From Firmicutes bacterium UBA6811 (GTDB lineage: Bacteria > Bacillota > SHA-98 > UBA4971): DNA of 64,000 nt. Positions within the stretch are counted from its first letter, which is position 1, and the number at the start of each line of letters is the position of its first letter. Positions 37,467 through 46,504 of the stretch are shown here, one piece after another. The notes under the pieces were generated by a model. That model did not search any database. It worked only from the letters and a program-made list of their open reading frames with translations, and was not told the origin of the DNA. The translations under genes were made by a program, and so were the position numbers. The DNA lies in NCBI GenBank assembly GCA_002452295.1, contig DKEX01000081.1, forward strand, positions 1-64,000, in the 5' to 3' direction.

Positions 37467-38604
37467 GCCTCTCCCACGCGTCGCGGACCTTCTTGAAGAA
37501 ACCTCTTGGCTCATCGTCGGCCTTGTGTGCACCCCGCAGCCTGGCAAGCTCCCGGATAAGCTCCTTCTCCCTGTCGGCGAGCCTCGTGGGCGTCACCACT
37601 CTTACCCTGACGTACTGGTCTCCCCGCGCACCGCCGTGCACGTCTGGAATGCCCTTGCCGCGCAGGCAGAAGGCCGTGCCCGTCTGAGCACCCTCCGGGA
37701 TATGGAGCGACGCCCGGCCGTCGATGGCGGGCACCTCTATGTCGTCGCCGAGGGCGGCCTGCCAGATGCTTATCGGGATCTCGCATACTATGTCGTTCCC
37801 GTCACGCTGAAAGATCTCGTGGGGCCTGACGGTGATAAAGACGAACAGGTCCCCCGGCGGCCCGCCGCGCGCCCCGGCCTCGCCCTCGCCGGCCACCCGC
37901 ACGCGCATCCCGGAGTCCACCCCGGCAGGGATCCTGACCCTGATCTTCTTGCGCTTGCGGGCCCTGCCGCGACCCTGGCACGCCTGGCACGGCGACTCGA
38001 TCACCCTGCCCTCGCCTCCACAGCGGGGACAGGTGGTGATGCTGGTGAACCTGCCGAAGGCGGTGTTGCGCACCTGGGTGGTCTGCCCGCGGCCGCCGCA
38101 CACGGGGCACGTCACCGGCAGGGTGCCCGGCTTCGCCCCCGTGCCGCCGCACGTGGAGCACGTCTCCAGCCGCATCACCTCGAGTTCCCGCTCGAGGCCC
38201 GACGCCGCCTCCTCGAGGGATATGTTCAGGTCGTAGCGGAGGTCGGCGCCCCTCTCCGGGCCCGGCCTCGTCGTCCGCCCGCCGCCGAAACCGCCGCCGA
38301 AGAACATATCGAAGATGCTGTCGAACGAGCCGAAGTCGCCGAAATCCCAGCCGCCCATGCCGCCGGGCCCACCGGCCGGGCCTTGCGCGGCATGGCCGAA
38401 CTGGTCGTAGCGCCGCCGCTTCTCAGGGTCAGACAGCACCTCGTAAGCCTCGTTTATCTCCTTGAACTTCCCCTCGGCGGACGGGTCCTCTTTATTCATG
38501 TCCGGGTGGTACTTGCGCGCAAGCTTCCGGAAGGCCTTCTTGATCTCATCCTGGCTCGCGCCCTTCTCTACACCCAGGACCTCGTAGTAATCGCGTTTCG
38601 CCAA
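37459..38604 (-). CDS. dnaJ: Chaperone protein DnaJ
   Basis: Co-chaperone (381 residues) that stimulates DnaK ATPase and presents substrates. J domain with H-P-D (Y-H-P-D-M-N), a Gly/Phe-rich segment with [10 protein letters not shown], four zinc repeats (C-S-T-C-G-G, C-P-V-C-G-G, C-P-R-C-G-G, C-Q-A-C-Q-G; the last has Gln instead of Gly) and the two C-terminal barrels. Last chaperone gene of the hrcA operon. Confidence 0.97.
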   Translation of the reverse strand: MAKRDYYEVLGVEKGASQDEIKKAFRKLARKYHPDMNKEDPSAEGKFKEINEAYEVLSDPEKRRRYDQFGHAAQGPAGGPGGMGGWDFGDFGSFDSIFDMFFGGGFGGGRTTRPGPERGADLRYDLNISLEEAASGLERELEVMRLETCSTCGGTGAKPGTLPVTCPVCGGRGQTTQVRNTAFGRFTSITTCPRCGGEGRVIESPCQACQGRGRARKRKKIRVRIPAGVDSGMRVRVAGEGEAGARGGPPGDLFVFITVRPHEIFQRDGNDIVCEIPISIWQAALGDDIEVPAIDGRASLHIPEGAQTGTAFCLRGKGIPDVHGGARGDQYVRVRVVTPTRLADREKELIRELARLRGAHKADDEPRGFFKKVRDAWERHA

Positions 38605-38650
38605 TCTTCACACCCCTGGGCAAGCGGCGCAACCGCCGCAAGATGCGGGG

Positions 38651-40540
38651 TTACTCGTCCTTTACCTCTTTATAGTCGGCATCGACGACGTCATCGCCCC
38701 CGCCAGGCCTGCTCCCTCCGGCGCCTCCCCCGGGGCCGCCCGTGCCGCTCGTGCCGTCGCCCGTGGCGCCGGCCCCGGTCCCGGATCCCGCTCCCGCTCC
38801 CGCTCCGGCGCGGTTGTACATGGCCGCTGTCGCCTCGTGTAGGGCGCTGAGAAGGTCGTCCTTGCGCGCCTTGATGGTGGCGATGTCCCGGCCCGCGAGC
38901 GCGGAGCGCAGGTCGTCCCTCGCCCGCTCAACTTTGGCCGCCTGGTCGCTGGATATCTTGTCCCTGTGCTCCTTGAGTGTCTTCTCGGCGGTGTATGTGA
39001 GCGAGTCAGCTTCATTACGCAGCTCGGCCTCCTCGTGCCTGCGCCTGTCCTCCTCGGCGTGGGCCTCCGCCTCCTTGACCATCCGCTCGATGTCATCGCG
39101 GGCGACGCCGCTCGAGGACGTTATGGTGATCTTCTGCTCCCTGCCTGTGCCCAGGTCCTTCGCGGACACGTGGACTATGCCGTTCACGTCGATGTCGAAG
39201 GCCACCTCGATCTGCGGTATCCCACGCGGCGCAGGGGGTATGCCGGTAAGCTGGAACCTTCCCAGGGATACGTTGTCCGCGGCCATCGGCCGCTCGCCCT
39301 GGAGCACGTTGATCTCCACGGTGGTCTGGTTATCGGCGGCCGTCGAGAATACCTGCTTTTTCGTGGTGGGGATGGTCGTGTTGCGCTCGATGAGCTTCGT
39401 GAACACCCCGCCCAGGGTCTCGATGCCCAGCGAAAGAGGAGTCACGTCGAGCAGGAGCACATCGTGCACCTCTCCTGCAAGCACGCCGGCCTGGATGGCT
39501 GCGCCAAGGGCCACCACCTCGTCGGGGTTCACGCCCTTGTGCGGCTCCTTGCCGATTAGGTCGCGGATGGCCTTCTGCACTGCGGGCATCCTAGTCTGGC
39601 CACCGACCAGGATCGCCTTGTCGATGTCCTTCGGCTCGAGGCCTGCGTCGGCGAGAGCCCTCCGGGTGGGCCCGAGGGTCTTCTCCACCAGGTCCTGCGT
39701 CAGCTCCTCCAGCTTGGCGCGGGAGAGAGTCGTGTCCAGGTGCAAAGGCTGGCCGTTTGAGTCCGCCGCGACGAAGGGCAGGTTCATGCTGGCCGTAAGA
39801 AGCCCCGATAGCTCCACCTTGGCCTTCTCGGCGGCCTCCGTCAGCCTCTGCAGCGCGACCCTGTCCCTGCGGAGGTCTATGCCATGCTGCCTCATGAACT
39901 CCTCCGCGACGTGGTCAACGATCCTCCTGTCGAAGTCGTCCCCGCCCAAGAGGTTGTTGCCCGAGGTGGCCTTGACCTCGAACACGCCCTCCCCGAGCTC
40001 CAGGATGGAGACGTCAAAGGTGCCGCCACCGAGGTCGAACACGAGAATGGTGTGGTCCTGGCCCTTGTCGAGGCCGTAGGCGAGCGCCGCCGCCGTCGGC
40101 TCGTTGATGATCCTGAGGACCTCGAGCCCTGCGATCTTTCCGGCGTCCTTGGTCGCCTGCCTCTGGGAGTCGGTGAAGTACGCAGGGACCGTGATGACGG
40201 CCTTTTCGACCTTCTCGCCCAGGTAAGCCTCGGCGTCCTCTTTCAGCTTGCGGAGGATCATCGCCGATATCTCCTGCGGCGTGTATTCTCCGTCGTCGAT
40301 CTTCACCCTGTGGGTCGTGCCCATCTTCCTCTTGATGGACAGGACGGTCCTCTCGGGGTTGACCACAGCCTGTCTCTTGGCGACCTGGCCGACCATCCGC
40401 TCTCCTGTCTTGCCAAAAGCCACCACCGAGGGAGTCAGCCTCGACCCTTCGGCGTTGGGTATAACTTTAGCCTCCCCGCCCTCCATCACGGCGATAACTG
40501 AGTTCGTGGTTCCGAGATCGATTCCTACCACCCGGGACAT
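38651..40540 (-). CDS. dnaK: Chaperone protein DnaK (Hsp70)
   Basis: ATP-dependent chaperone, 629 residues. N-terminal [10 protein letters not shown], phosphate-2 motif [10 protein letters not shown] and the adenosine motif I-L-V-G-G-Q-T-R-M are present, then the substrate domain and a lid ending in a glycine-rich tail and D-A-D-Y-K-E-V. The ~24-residue insertion in the nucleotide domain seen in Gram-negative DnaK is absent, as in Gram-positives. Start ATG 40540; spacer of 120 bases to grpE. Confidence 0.97.
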   Translation of the reverse strand: MSRVVGIDLGTTNSVIAVMEGGEAKVIPNAEGSRLTPSVVAFGKTGERMVGQVAKRQAVVNPERTVLSIKRKMGTTHRVKIDDGEYTPQEISAMILRKLKEDAEAYLGEKVEKAVITVPAYFTDSQRQATKDAGKIAGLEVLRIINEPTAAALAYGLDKGQDHTILVFDLGGGTFDVSILELGEGVFEVKATSGNNLLGGDDFDRRIVDHVAEEFMRQHGIDLRRDRVALQRLTEAAEKAKVELSGLLTASMNLPFVAADSNGQPLHLDTTLSRAKLEELTQDLVEKTLGPTRRALADAGLEPKDIDKAILVGGQTRMPAVQKAIRDLIGKEPHKGVNPDEVVALGAAIQAGVLAGEVHDVLLLDVTPLSLGIETLGGVFTKLIERNTTIPTTKKQVFSTAADNQTTVEINVLQGERPMAADNVSLGRFQLTGIPPAPRGIPQIEVAFDIDVNGIVHVSAKDLGTGREQKITITSSSGVARDDIERMVKEAEAHAEEDRRRHEEAELRNEADSLTYTAEKTLKEHRDKISSDQAAKVERARDDLRSALAGRDIATIKARKDDLLSALHEATAAMYNRAGAGAGAGSGTGAGATGDGTSGTGGPGGGAGGSRPGGGDDVVDADYKEVKDE

Positions 40541-40660
40541 CCTCTTACCCCCTCATCTCCAGCACTATCTATAGCGGTCTGCAAAGCGCTCGGAACCCGC
40601 ACCCCATGGTGCCGGCGCCATGCAACACGAAAACGCAATGATGCGGGCCGGAATCGCAGC

Positions 40661-41386
40661 TTACTCGAACTCCGGGTCGCGGCTCGCCGTGCCGGGGGGC
40701 TCTTGCGCCTCGTCGGTGGCCCCGCCCCCGGCCCCGGGCCCCGGCCCGATCTCATGCCCGGCCCCGTCGCCCGGTCCATCGGCCAGCCTGCATGCCACCG
40801 TAACGAGCGCAGGCCTGATGACCCGGTGTTTCGACGCGTAGCCACTTTGGACTTCCTCGAGCACGGTGCCTTCCTCGACCTTGCCGGTGGGCACTCGCAA
40901 TACGGCCTCGTGTCTTGCGGGGTCATATGGCTCCCCCGCGGCCGCGATGGGCCTTATGCCCTCCCTTTCGAGAAACTCCAGAAACTCGCTCATAACGAGG
41001 TCGAGGCCCTGCGTAATGCCATCGTTCGCTCCACTTGCCTTCGCATGCTTTATCGCGCGCTCGAGGCCGTCGAGGGCGGGGAGCATGTTCCTCACCACCG
41101 CTTCCACGGCCGCAGTGCGAGACTCCGCCTGCTCGCGTGCCACCCGCTTCTTTAGATTCTCCAGGTCAGCCTGGGCGCGCTGCCACCCGGCGAGGTACTT
41201 CTCCTTAAGCGCCGTTTCCTGACGAAGCAGCGCTTCGAGGTCCGCCTCTCCCCTTGTAGTTTTCGCGGCGCCTTCCGCGGGATTTTCCATCGCCTGAGCT
41301 TCAGGGTTCTCGGCCGGGGTCTCCGGCCTCACCGCACCGGCATTATCGGGCGCACCGCCCGGTGTGCGTACTGCCTCCTCGCTCAC
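40661..41386 (-). CDS. grpE: Nucleotide exchange factor GrpE
   Basis: Releases ADP from DnaK. At 241 residues it is longer than usual, with disordered acidic tails at both ends (N-terminal E-A-Q-A-M-E-N-P and C-terminal G-P-G-P-G-A-G-G-G). The core is typical: Y-L-A-G-W-Q-R-A-Q-A-D-L-E-N-L-K-K-R and the beta domain G-E-P-Y-D-P-A-R-H-E-A-V. Its ATG overlaps the chaperonin stop by four bases. Confidence 0.95.
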   Translation of the reverse strand: MSEEAVRTPGGAPDNAGAVRPETPAENPEAQAMENPAEGAAKTTRGEADLEALLRQETALKEKYLAGWQRAQADLENLKKRVAREQAESRTAAVEAVVRNMLPALDGLERAIKHAKASGANDGITQGLDLVMSEFLEFLEREGIRPIAAAGEPYDPARHEAVLRVPTGKVEEGTVLEEVQSGYASKHRVIRPALVTVACRLADGPGDGAGHEIGPGPGAGGGATDEAQEPPGTASRDPEFE

Positions 41387-42945
41387 AGGTCCGCCTCCTT
41401 CGGGTCACCCACGTTATCCTCTCTCTTTTTGACTATCCTGTCAATCCTGAGCACGGCCTCGCCGACCTCGGCCGCCGCCCTCAGTGCGTACAGCTTCACG
41501 GGGGTCGGGTCCACAACGCCAAGGGCCAGCATATCAGCGATCTCGCCTGAGTCGCAGTTCACGGCCAGGCTGTCGCTGCCCCTCTCCGACTGGGCCGCGC
41601 TGACCTCCTCAACCTTCTCGAGCGGGTTATAGCCCGCGTTCTGAACGATCTGGGCCAGCGGGCGCCTGAGCGCCGCGATCACGCAGTCCACGCCGTAGGC
41701 CGCCATGCCCTTGACCTGCTGCCTGGTGGCGGCGAGGCACCTCGCCGCCGCTATCTCCGCGGCGCCGCCGCCCGGCACCACCCCGCCCACCACCGCGGCC
41801 TGCACCGCGGACACGGCGTCGTGGGCTATGCGCTCGCGCTCTCCAGCCACGTCGCTTGTGGCGGCGCCCACCACGATGGTGGCCATGGGCTTGCCGCGTC
41901 CGCCGATGATGCGGATCTCCGACAGTCTCTCGTCCTCGTACACCCTGTCAGCCGCCCCGAGCACCTTCTCGATCTCCTCTGCGGGCCGCGCAAGCCAGGC
42001 TCGTTTGACAGGGCGGGCGCCCGTGTGGTCTGCGACCCTTCGAAGGTCGCGCCAGGAGACTCTCGTGGCTACCATGATCCCCGCATCAGTCAGGATATCC
42101 CCGGCGACATCGGACATCCCTCGATCCACCAGAACCACGTTGACCCCGCAGGCCACGAGCCGTCCGAGGTTTCGCTGGAACTCCTCCCGCAACGCCAGGT
42201 GCCTCTCGATGCCGCGCTCGGTGGCCAGCGCCTCCTCGTCAAGCCTCTCCGGCTCAAGGGCGTCATCCAGGACGAGGATCCTGGCAGGGGCTGCCTCGGC
42301 TGGCACGTGCCTCGTCTCCCTGCCCCGCTTCACGATGACACCCATGAAGACCTCGCTTCTCGCTCCCTCCTGGGCCACGATGGCGTCCCGCAGGCGAAAC
42401 GCGGGATCGAGGAGGTTATCCTCGCCTGCAAGCCTTGCGGCCTCCACCGCAAGCGTGGCGATATCCTCGTGGCCTCGCCCCGCGGTGCGCGCCACGCGCA
42501 CGAGGAGCGGATCCTCGAGCCCCAGGACCTGCCGCGACGATCTCTCGAGCGCCTCCAGCGCGGCCGCAGCGCCGATCTGCACGCCCTCTATGAGCCTGGG
42601 GACGGGGACTCCCTCGGTCACCACGTCCACACCTGCCTGTACCAGGGCGCTCGCCATAATGGTCGCTGTGGTGGTGCCGTCGCCGACCTCCTCCTCCTGC
42701 GCCCTGGCGACATTTATGAGCATCCTCGCGGCCGGGTGCGTGGCCTCCATCCGTTCCAGGATCGTGCAGCCGTCGTTGGTCACCACCACGTCCCCGAACC
42801 TGTCCACGAGCATGGTATCGAGGCCCTTCGGGCCGATGGTTCCCTCGACAGCCGCCGCCACCGCCCGGAGCGCGGAAGCGTTGGAGAGCAGCGCAGTCAC
42901 CCTCTCGTTCCCGCCGGCCTCACTCGCCTTGCGCGCTTCGCTCAA
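41383..42945 (-). CDS. Group III (archaeal-like) chaperonin
   Basis: Chaperonin of 520 residues related to thermosome/CCT, not to GroEL. Motifs: [11 protein letters not shown] at 38-48, N-D-G-C-T-I-L at 57-63, V-G-D-G-T-T-T at 87-93, the likely ATPase aspartate D376 (A-H-D-A-V-S-A-V-Q) and P-G-G-G-A-A-E-I at 391-398. The apical part (V-D-R-G-M-S-D-V-A) matches group II proteins, which carry a built-in lid and need no GroES. Bacterial members of this class in the dnaK operon were described in Carboxydothermus. Start TTG 42945 with a GAGAGGGG site; stop overlaps grpE. Inferred to work with DnaK-DnaJ-GrpE under HrcA control. Confidence 0.93.
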   Translation of the reverse strand: MSEARKASEAGGNERVTALLSNASALRAVAAAVEGTIGPKGLDTMLVDRFGDVVVTNDGCTILERMEATHPAARMLINVARAQEEEVGDGTTTATIMASALVQAGVDVVTEGVPVPRLIEGVQIGAAAALEALERSSRQVLGLEDPLLVRVARTAGRGHEDIATLAVEAARLAGEDNLLDPAFRLRDAIVAQEGARSEVFMGVIVKRGRETRHVPAEAAPARILVLDDALEPERLDEEALATERGIERHLALREEFQRNLGRLVACGVNVVLVDRGMSDVAGDILTDAGIMVATRVSWRDLRRVADHTGARPVKRAWLARPAEEIEKVLGAADRVYEDERLSEIRIIGGRGKPMATIVVGAATSDVAGERERIAHDAVSAVQAAVVGGVVPGGGAAEIAAARCLAATRQQVKGMAAYGVDCVIAALRRPLAQIVQNAGYNPLEKVEEVSAAQSERGSDSLAVNCDSGEIADMLALGVVDPTPVKLYALRAAAEVGEAVLRIDRIVKKREDNVGDPKEADL

Positions 42946-42976
42946 ACCTACCCCTCTCTCCCCCCGAAACAGTCTG

Positions 42977-43003
42977 ATGGGGCTAAGCTGACCTTAACCC
43001 CAT
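42977..43003 (-). other. 11-bp intercistronic hairpin between hrcA and chaperonin
   Basis: On the minus strand ATGGGGTTAAG (43003-42993) pairs fully with CTTAGCCCCAT (42987-42977), one G-U pair and a 5-base loop. No T-run follows. It could be an RNA processing or stability element that lets the chaperonin mRNA level differ from hrcA. Confidence 0.55.
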
Positions 43004-43047
43004 GCGCCAGGAAACGCCTGATGGCACCCGCGGACCGCGGCAGTGGG

Positions 43048-44097
43048 TCACGTGACGAGGATCCTGGTGAGGACATCGCCCAGGTTCTCGGCGACGAACT
43101 CGACCAGGGTCACAACGCGTGAGTAGTGCATGCGGGTCGGGCCCACCACGCCCAGCGCTCCCATGGGCACCCCGCGGACCTCGTATGGGGCGCATACCAT
43201 GCTGCACAGGCTCATGCCGGGGTGCCCGGCCTCGCGGCCGATGGTCACCGTCACCCCAGGGTCGCCCACTACGCCAGAGAGCAGGCTGTAAAGCGCCTCG
43301 TCTTCCGCGAAGAGCTCCAGCACACTTCTGGCTTTCGAGATGTCCTGAAACTCCGGTTGCTCGAGGAGGTTGACCTGGCCGTCGCTGTACACCTGCTCCT
43401 CGCGGCGCATCTCCAGCGACCGCGCTATGGCCTCCACGGTGGCATCGATGAAGTTGGTGTAGTCTTCGAGCTCGGCCTTGATGTCACGAAGCAGCGAAGA
43501 CGCTATGCGAGAGAGCGGCAAGTCGGCGAGGCGCGAGCTCAGGAACCGTGCGATGTGAGCGAGCTGCTGCCTGGTGAGCGCGTGCTCGGTCGTCACCAGG
43601 TGCGTGCGCACGAAGCCAGGGTCCATGATGAGAATGACGAGCACGGTCTGGCCGTCAACCGGCAGAAGCTCGATCCTCCTGAACACGCCTGCTCTCGAGA
43701 TCGGGGACAGCACGAACGCAGCGTACCTCGACAGATGTGCAAGCATCCTCGCGGTCTCCTCGACTGTGAGGTCGATCTCGCGCCGCTTCTGCTCGAGGGT
43801 GCGCCTGATGCGCTTCCTTTCCTCGTCGGAAACGGGCTTTAGCTTCATGATGAAGTCCACGTAAAACCGGTAGCCCTTTTGAGAAGGTATGCGCCCGGCT
43901 GACGTGTGGGGTTGCTCGAGATAACCCGAGTCTTCCAGGTCGGCCATCTCGTTCCTGATCGTGGCAGGGCTCACGCCCAGGTTGTACCTGCGCGCGATGG
44001 TGCGGGAACCCACCGGCTCTGCGGTGTTGATGTAATCATCGGTGACCGCTTCCAGTATACGCCTTTTCCTGTCGTCCATTAACGGCTGGAAGCCCAC
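43048..44097 (-). CDS. hrcA: Heat-inducible transcription repressor HrcA
   Basis: Repressor (349 residues) that binds CIRCE and controls the operon it heads. N-terminal winged helix (D-D-R-K-R-R-I-L-E-A-V and S-P-A-T-I-R-N-E-M-A-D-L-E) followed by the GAF-like HrcA domain (T-S-A-G-R-I-P-S-Q-K-G-Y-R). Start GTG 44097 has GGAGGAGGG six bases upstream; the in-frame ATG 44079 has none. CIRCE begins 17 bases upstream of the start. Confidence 0.96.
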   Translation of the reverse strand: MGFQPLMDDRKRRILEAVTDDYINTAEPVGSRTIARRYNLGVSPATIRNEMADLEDSGYLEQPHTSAGRIPSQKGYRFYVDFIMKLKPVSDEERKRIRRTLEQKRREIDLTVEETARMLAHLSRYAAFVLSPISRAGVFRRIELLPVDGQTVLVILIMDPGFVRTHLVTTEHALTRQQLAHIARFLSSRLADLPLSRIASSLLRDIKAELEDYTNFIDATVEAIARSLEMRREEQVYSDGQVNLLEQPEFQDISKARSVLELFAEDEALYSLLSGVVGDPGVTVTIGREAGHPGMSLCSMVCAPYEVRGVPMGALGVVGPTRMHYSRVVTLVEFVAENLGDVLTRILVT

Positions 44098-44113
44098 GAG
44101 GGACCCTCCTCCG

Positions 44114-44140
44114 TTAGCACTCGCACGACCAGAGTGCTAA
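44114..44140 (-). promoter_or_regulatory. CIRCE operator
   Basis: TTAGCACTC, nine bases, GAGTGCTAA: an exact match to the CIRCE inverted repeat bound by HrcA. It lies between the promoter and the hrcA start, so the whole hrcA-chaperonin-grpE-dnaK-dnaJ run should be heat-inducible. Confidence 0.97.
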
Positions 44141-44153
44141 ACTTCCCCGAATA

Positions 44154-44183
44154 AACATACCACCCTGTTTCAGCCTTTGTCAA
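44154..44183 (-). promoter_or_regulatory. sigma-A promoter of the hrcA operon
   Basis: Minus strand -35 TTGACA (44183-44178), 18-base spacer and -10 TATGTT (44159-44154), ending 14 bases before CIRCE. Confidence 0.85.
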
Positions 44184-44217
44184 GCGCGTTTTCGTGGCTC
44201 CACGCCGCGTCACGCCG

Positions 44218-44643
44218 TCAAAGGACCCACAGGAACAGCACGGCCAGCCCGGCGATGGCCAAGATCTGCGTGAACGCGCCCCAGGGGAAGGCGAGGCGCC
44301 CGTGGCGAACGAGGCCGTTGTGGCTGGGGAACAGCAACCTGAGGGGTCCGTGCGGCCCGTACGCCTTCGGGAACAGGAAGGCGGCCGCAACCTCCAGGTC
44401 GGGCAGGGCCCCGCCCAGCCCGCCTGCGATGGCACGCACGTCGGCCCCTGCCATCAGTATACAAAACGCGAAAAGGCCGGTAACAGCGACGTCGAGAACT
44501 CCCTGAGCGGCGCGGCTGTAATCGGAGTGCGGCACCCTGTCGAGCACCGCGTGGGTCACGAGCCCCGCAACAGCCGCGCCGGCCGGGCCAGGGGTCGCCG
44601 CTCCGACGATGGCGCCGGCGATGAAGTGGGTGATGCAATACAC
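44218..44643 (-). CDS. Small membrane protein with conserved His/Asp pattern
   Basis: Hydrophobic protein of 141 residues with about four helices. The pattern T-H-F-I-A-G-A, T-H-A-V-L-D-R-V-P-H-S-D and G-G-A-L-P-D-L-E recalls membrane-bound metal-dependent hydrolases of the YdjM/DUF457 type, but the match is partial. Start GTG 44643 with GGGGAGGAG upstream at a rather long distance. It lies between spoIIP and hrcA, where lepA and hemN often sit in Firmicutes. Confidence 0.6.
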   Translation of the reverse strand: MYCITHFIAGAIVGAATPGPAGAAVAGLVTHAVLDRVPHSDYSRAAQGVLDVAVTGLFAFCILMAGADVRAIAGGLGGALPDLEVAAAFLFPKAYGPHGPLRLLFPSHNGLVRHGRLAFPWGAFTQILAIAGLAVLFLWVL

Positions 44644-44673
44644 TGTAACAGGACTCCTCCCCGGGCCAGCCCG

Positions 44674-45102
44674 TCAATGAGGCTGTCTTACGTTGTGTTT
44701 CGACGGGTCGCCCGCCAGATCCTGCGCCGTGCTCCGCGGCCGTATCAGGCCCTGCCCCTGCTGCCTCCCCAGGCGAGCGCGGAGCCTGGCGCAGGCCCCG
44801 GCTATGGCGGTGGCGACGTGGCGGGCGCTCTCTAGCGCCACCACCGAGACCTCGTGCCATGTGCGCCGGGCGACCATGACCTCGTCGCCGAGGTCCACGG
44901 CAAACGCCTCGCCCAGCAGGTAGACCCGGTACCTGTGCTCCGCCAGACGCGAGATGTTCACGGACGACACAGGCCTGTCCACCCCGACCAGGTCGTTCTG
45001 GGCGCGCTCCGCCAGGTTCAGGCCACACGCGGTGAGCGCGACGAAGGCTACGACGCACGCGGCCTGCGCGGCCGCCCGGGCGACGATGCCCTTGCACCTC
45101 AT
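44674..45102 (-). CDS. Putative lipoprotein, sporulation-linked position
   Basis: Protein of 142 residues with a lipobox-like signal sequence (F-V-A-L-T-A-C-G, lipidated Cys about residue 26), a stretch A-Q-N-D-L-V-G-V-D-R-P and S-V-N-I-S-R-L, then a basic tail. No enzyme motif. ATG 45102 overlaps the spoIIP stop by four bases, so it is translated with spoIIP and may act during sporulation; that link is inferred from position alone. Confidence 0.6.
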   Translation of the reverse strand: MRCKGIVARAAAQAACVVAFVALTACGLNLAERAQNDLVGVDRPVSSVNISRLAEHRYRVYLLGEAFAVDLGDEVMVARRTWHEVSVVALESARHVATAIAGACARLRARLGRQQGQGLIRPRSTAQDLAGDPSKHNVRQPH

Positions 45103-46403
45103 CTCTGGATGTCCCCCAGAACGCATGCCACGACGTCCGCCAGGCACGATGCCGCGACCTCCGCCTCCTGCCTCGTGTTCCGCTCGCATCCGATTTCCAG
45201 GATGACGGCCCTGTTGTGGACGTGCTGGTTCCAGCGGGCATCGTCGCGGACATTGATGCCCCTCGATAGCCCCGGGTACATCTCATCCATCTTGGCGTTG
45301 AGCTGGTATGCAAACGCCAGGTTCTCGCGCCAGTGCGGGTGAGGAAGGCCGAACCTATCGGTGGTCACCACCACGAAGACTCGGCAGGCCTTCTGGCCGT
45401 TGATCTCCACGGTGGGGGAGCCCGAGAGACGCGTGGTGCCGGCATCACGGTGTACGTCGAACACCATTTCTATCGTGGGGTTCTTCTCCAGAGCCTGGGA
45501 GACGGTCTTGAAGGAGTTGATGTAAGCCTCGCGCCACACAGGGTAGTCGTGGACCTTGCGCGAGTGGACCACAGGGATGTTGTACCTTTCTGACAGGCTC
45601 TTTGCAAGCACATCCCCCACGGCAATGACCCCCTCGTCGCTGCCCCAGACGTGGTCAGCACCAGACGTCAGCCGATAGGCCTCGGAGCTGTGGGAGTGGT
45701 AGATGAACACGAGCGGCTTGTCGCCCCACCCCCGCGACGGCCCGCGCTGTGGCGGCGCCTCAGGAGCGGCCGGCAGCGGCCTCGGGACCACCACAGGCGG
45801 CAGGGGTTCCTGGGGCCGGACGGGGCGCAGGGGAGGATGTTCAAGTGTGTCGCGCTCATCAGGCAGGCCTGCAGATTCGCGCATGGGCCCCGCCACGCCG
45901 GCAGCGGCTCGGTCGGCGCTTCCCGGCCTTGTGGCGACCGGCGTCGCCCTCGCCGGAGCTCGAAACCCCGGTATACCTATGGTGAAGAACGTCCTCGGGT
46001 CCGCCAGGTCGGCCTGGGAAAGGGCGCGCACAAGAGACCGCAGCCCACCTGGCGCCTGTCCCGGGAGCGTGGCCCCGCTTTCGCCGGCCCCGGCGAACAT
46101 TGGAATGGCGCTCTCGAGCAGCCCGCGTGGCACCAGGGTTCCCACCACCGCCCCGGCCTCGCCTGCCAGTCTTCGTTCGCCTTCGACGAGGAACCCGCTG
46201 AATACAGGCACAAGCCCGCCGTCCGCCGGGACGCTCCTGAGTTCAATAAAGCCCGCGAGGCTCATTCCGAGGCCTACCAGGAGCACTGCGGAGTACAGGA
46301 ACGCCGGGCCCCACGGCCTTGCGGCAGCACTACGCTCCAGCACCCTCCGGGTGCGCCTTCTGACGCGCCTGGGCCACCTCGGGTGTCTCCACGCGGATCT
46401 CAA
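45099..46403 (-). CDS. spoIIP: Stage II sporulation protein P
   Basis: Cell-wall amidase/endopeptidase of the engulfment machine (SpoIIDMP), 434 residues. One N-terminal membrane helix (F-L-Y-S-A-V-L-L-V-G-L-G), a long proline-rich linker (about 120-225) and the catalytic domain with I-Y-H-S-H-S-S-E-A-Y, F-D-V-H-R-D-A and a C-terminal I-L-E-I-G-C-E-R-N-T. The start is uncertain: TTG 46403 has a GGAGGGTGG stretch upstream; an in-frame TTG exists at 46472. Follows gpr. Confidence 0.92.
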   Translation of the reverse strand: MRSAWRHPRWPRRVRRRTRRVLERSAAARPWGPAFLYSAVLLVGLGMSLAGFIELRSVPADGGLVPVFSGFLVEGERRLAGEAGAVVGTLVPRGLLESAIPMFAGAGESGATLPGQAPGGLRSLVRALSQADLADPRTFFTIGIPGFRAPARATPVATRPGSADRAAAGVAGPMRESAGLPDERDTLEHPPLRPVRPQEPLPPVVVPRPLPAAPEAPPQRGPSRGWGDKPLVFIYHSHSSEAYRLTSGADHVWGSDEGVIAVGDVLAKSLSERYNIPVVHSRKVHDYPVWREAYINSFKTVSQALEKNPTIEMVFDVHRDAGTTRLSGSPTVEINGQKACRVFVVVTTDRFGLPHPHWRENLAFAYQLNAKMDEMYPGLSRGINVRDDARWNQHVHNRAVILEIGCERNTRQEAEVAASCLADVVACVLGDIQR

Positions 46404-46504
46404 TGCAACTCCACCCTCCCGTTCACAGGGGTTGCCTGTCCAGCCGGCCGGGGGCGGCCCCTGCCTGCTCAACTCATCTATATGAGCCGGGCGGGTGGTT
46501 TAGA

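Noticed and set aside
44210..45313. Long minus-strand open frame of 367 codons spanning the two genes between spoIIP and hrcA
   Set aside because: Arginine/glycine-rich translation with no domain; it is the out-of-frame shadow of two genes that have proper ribosome sites and overlaps.
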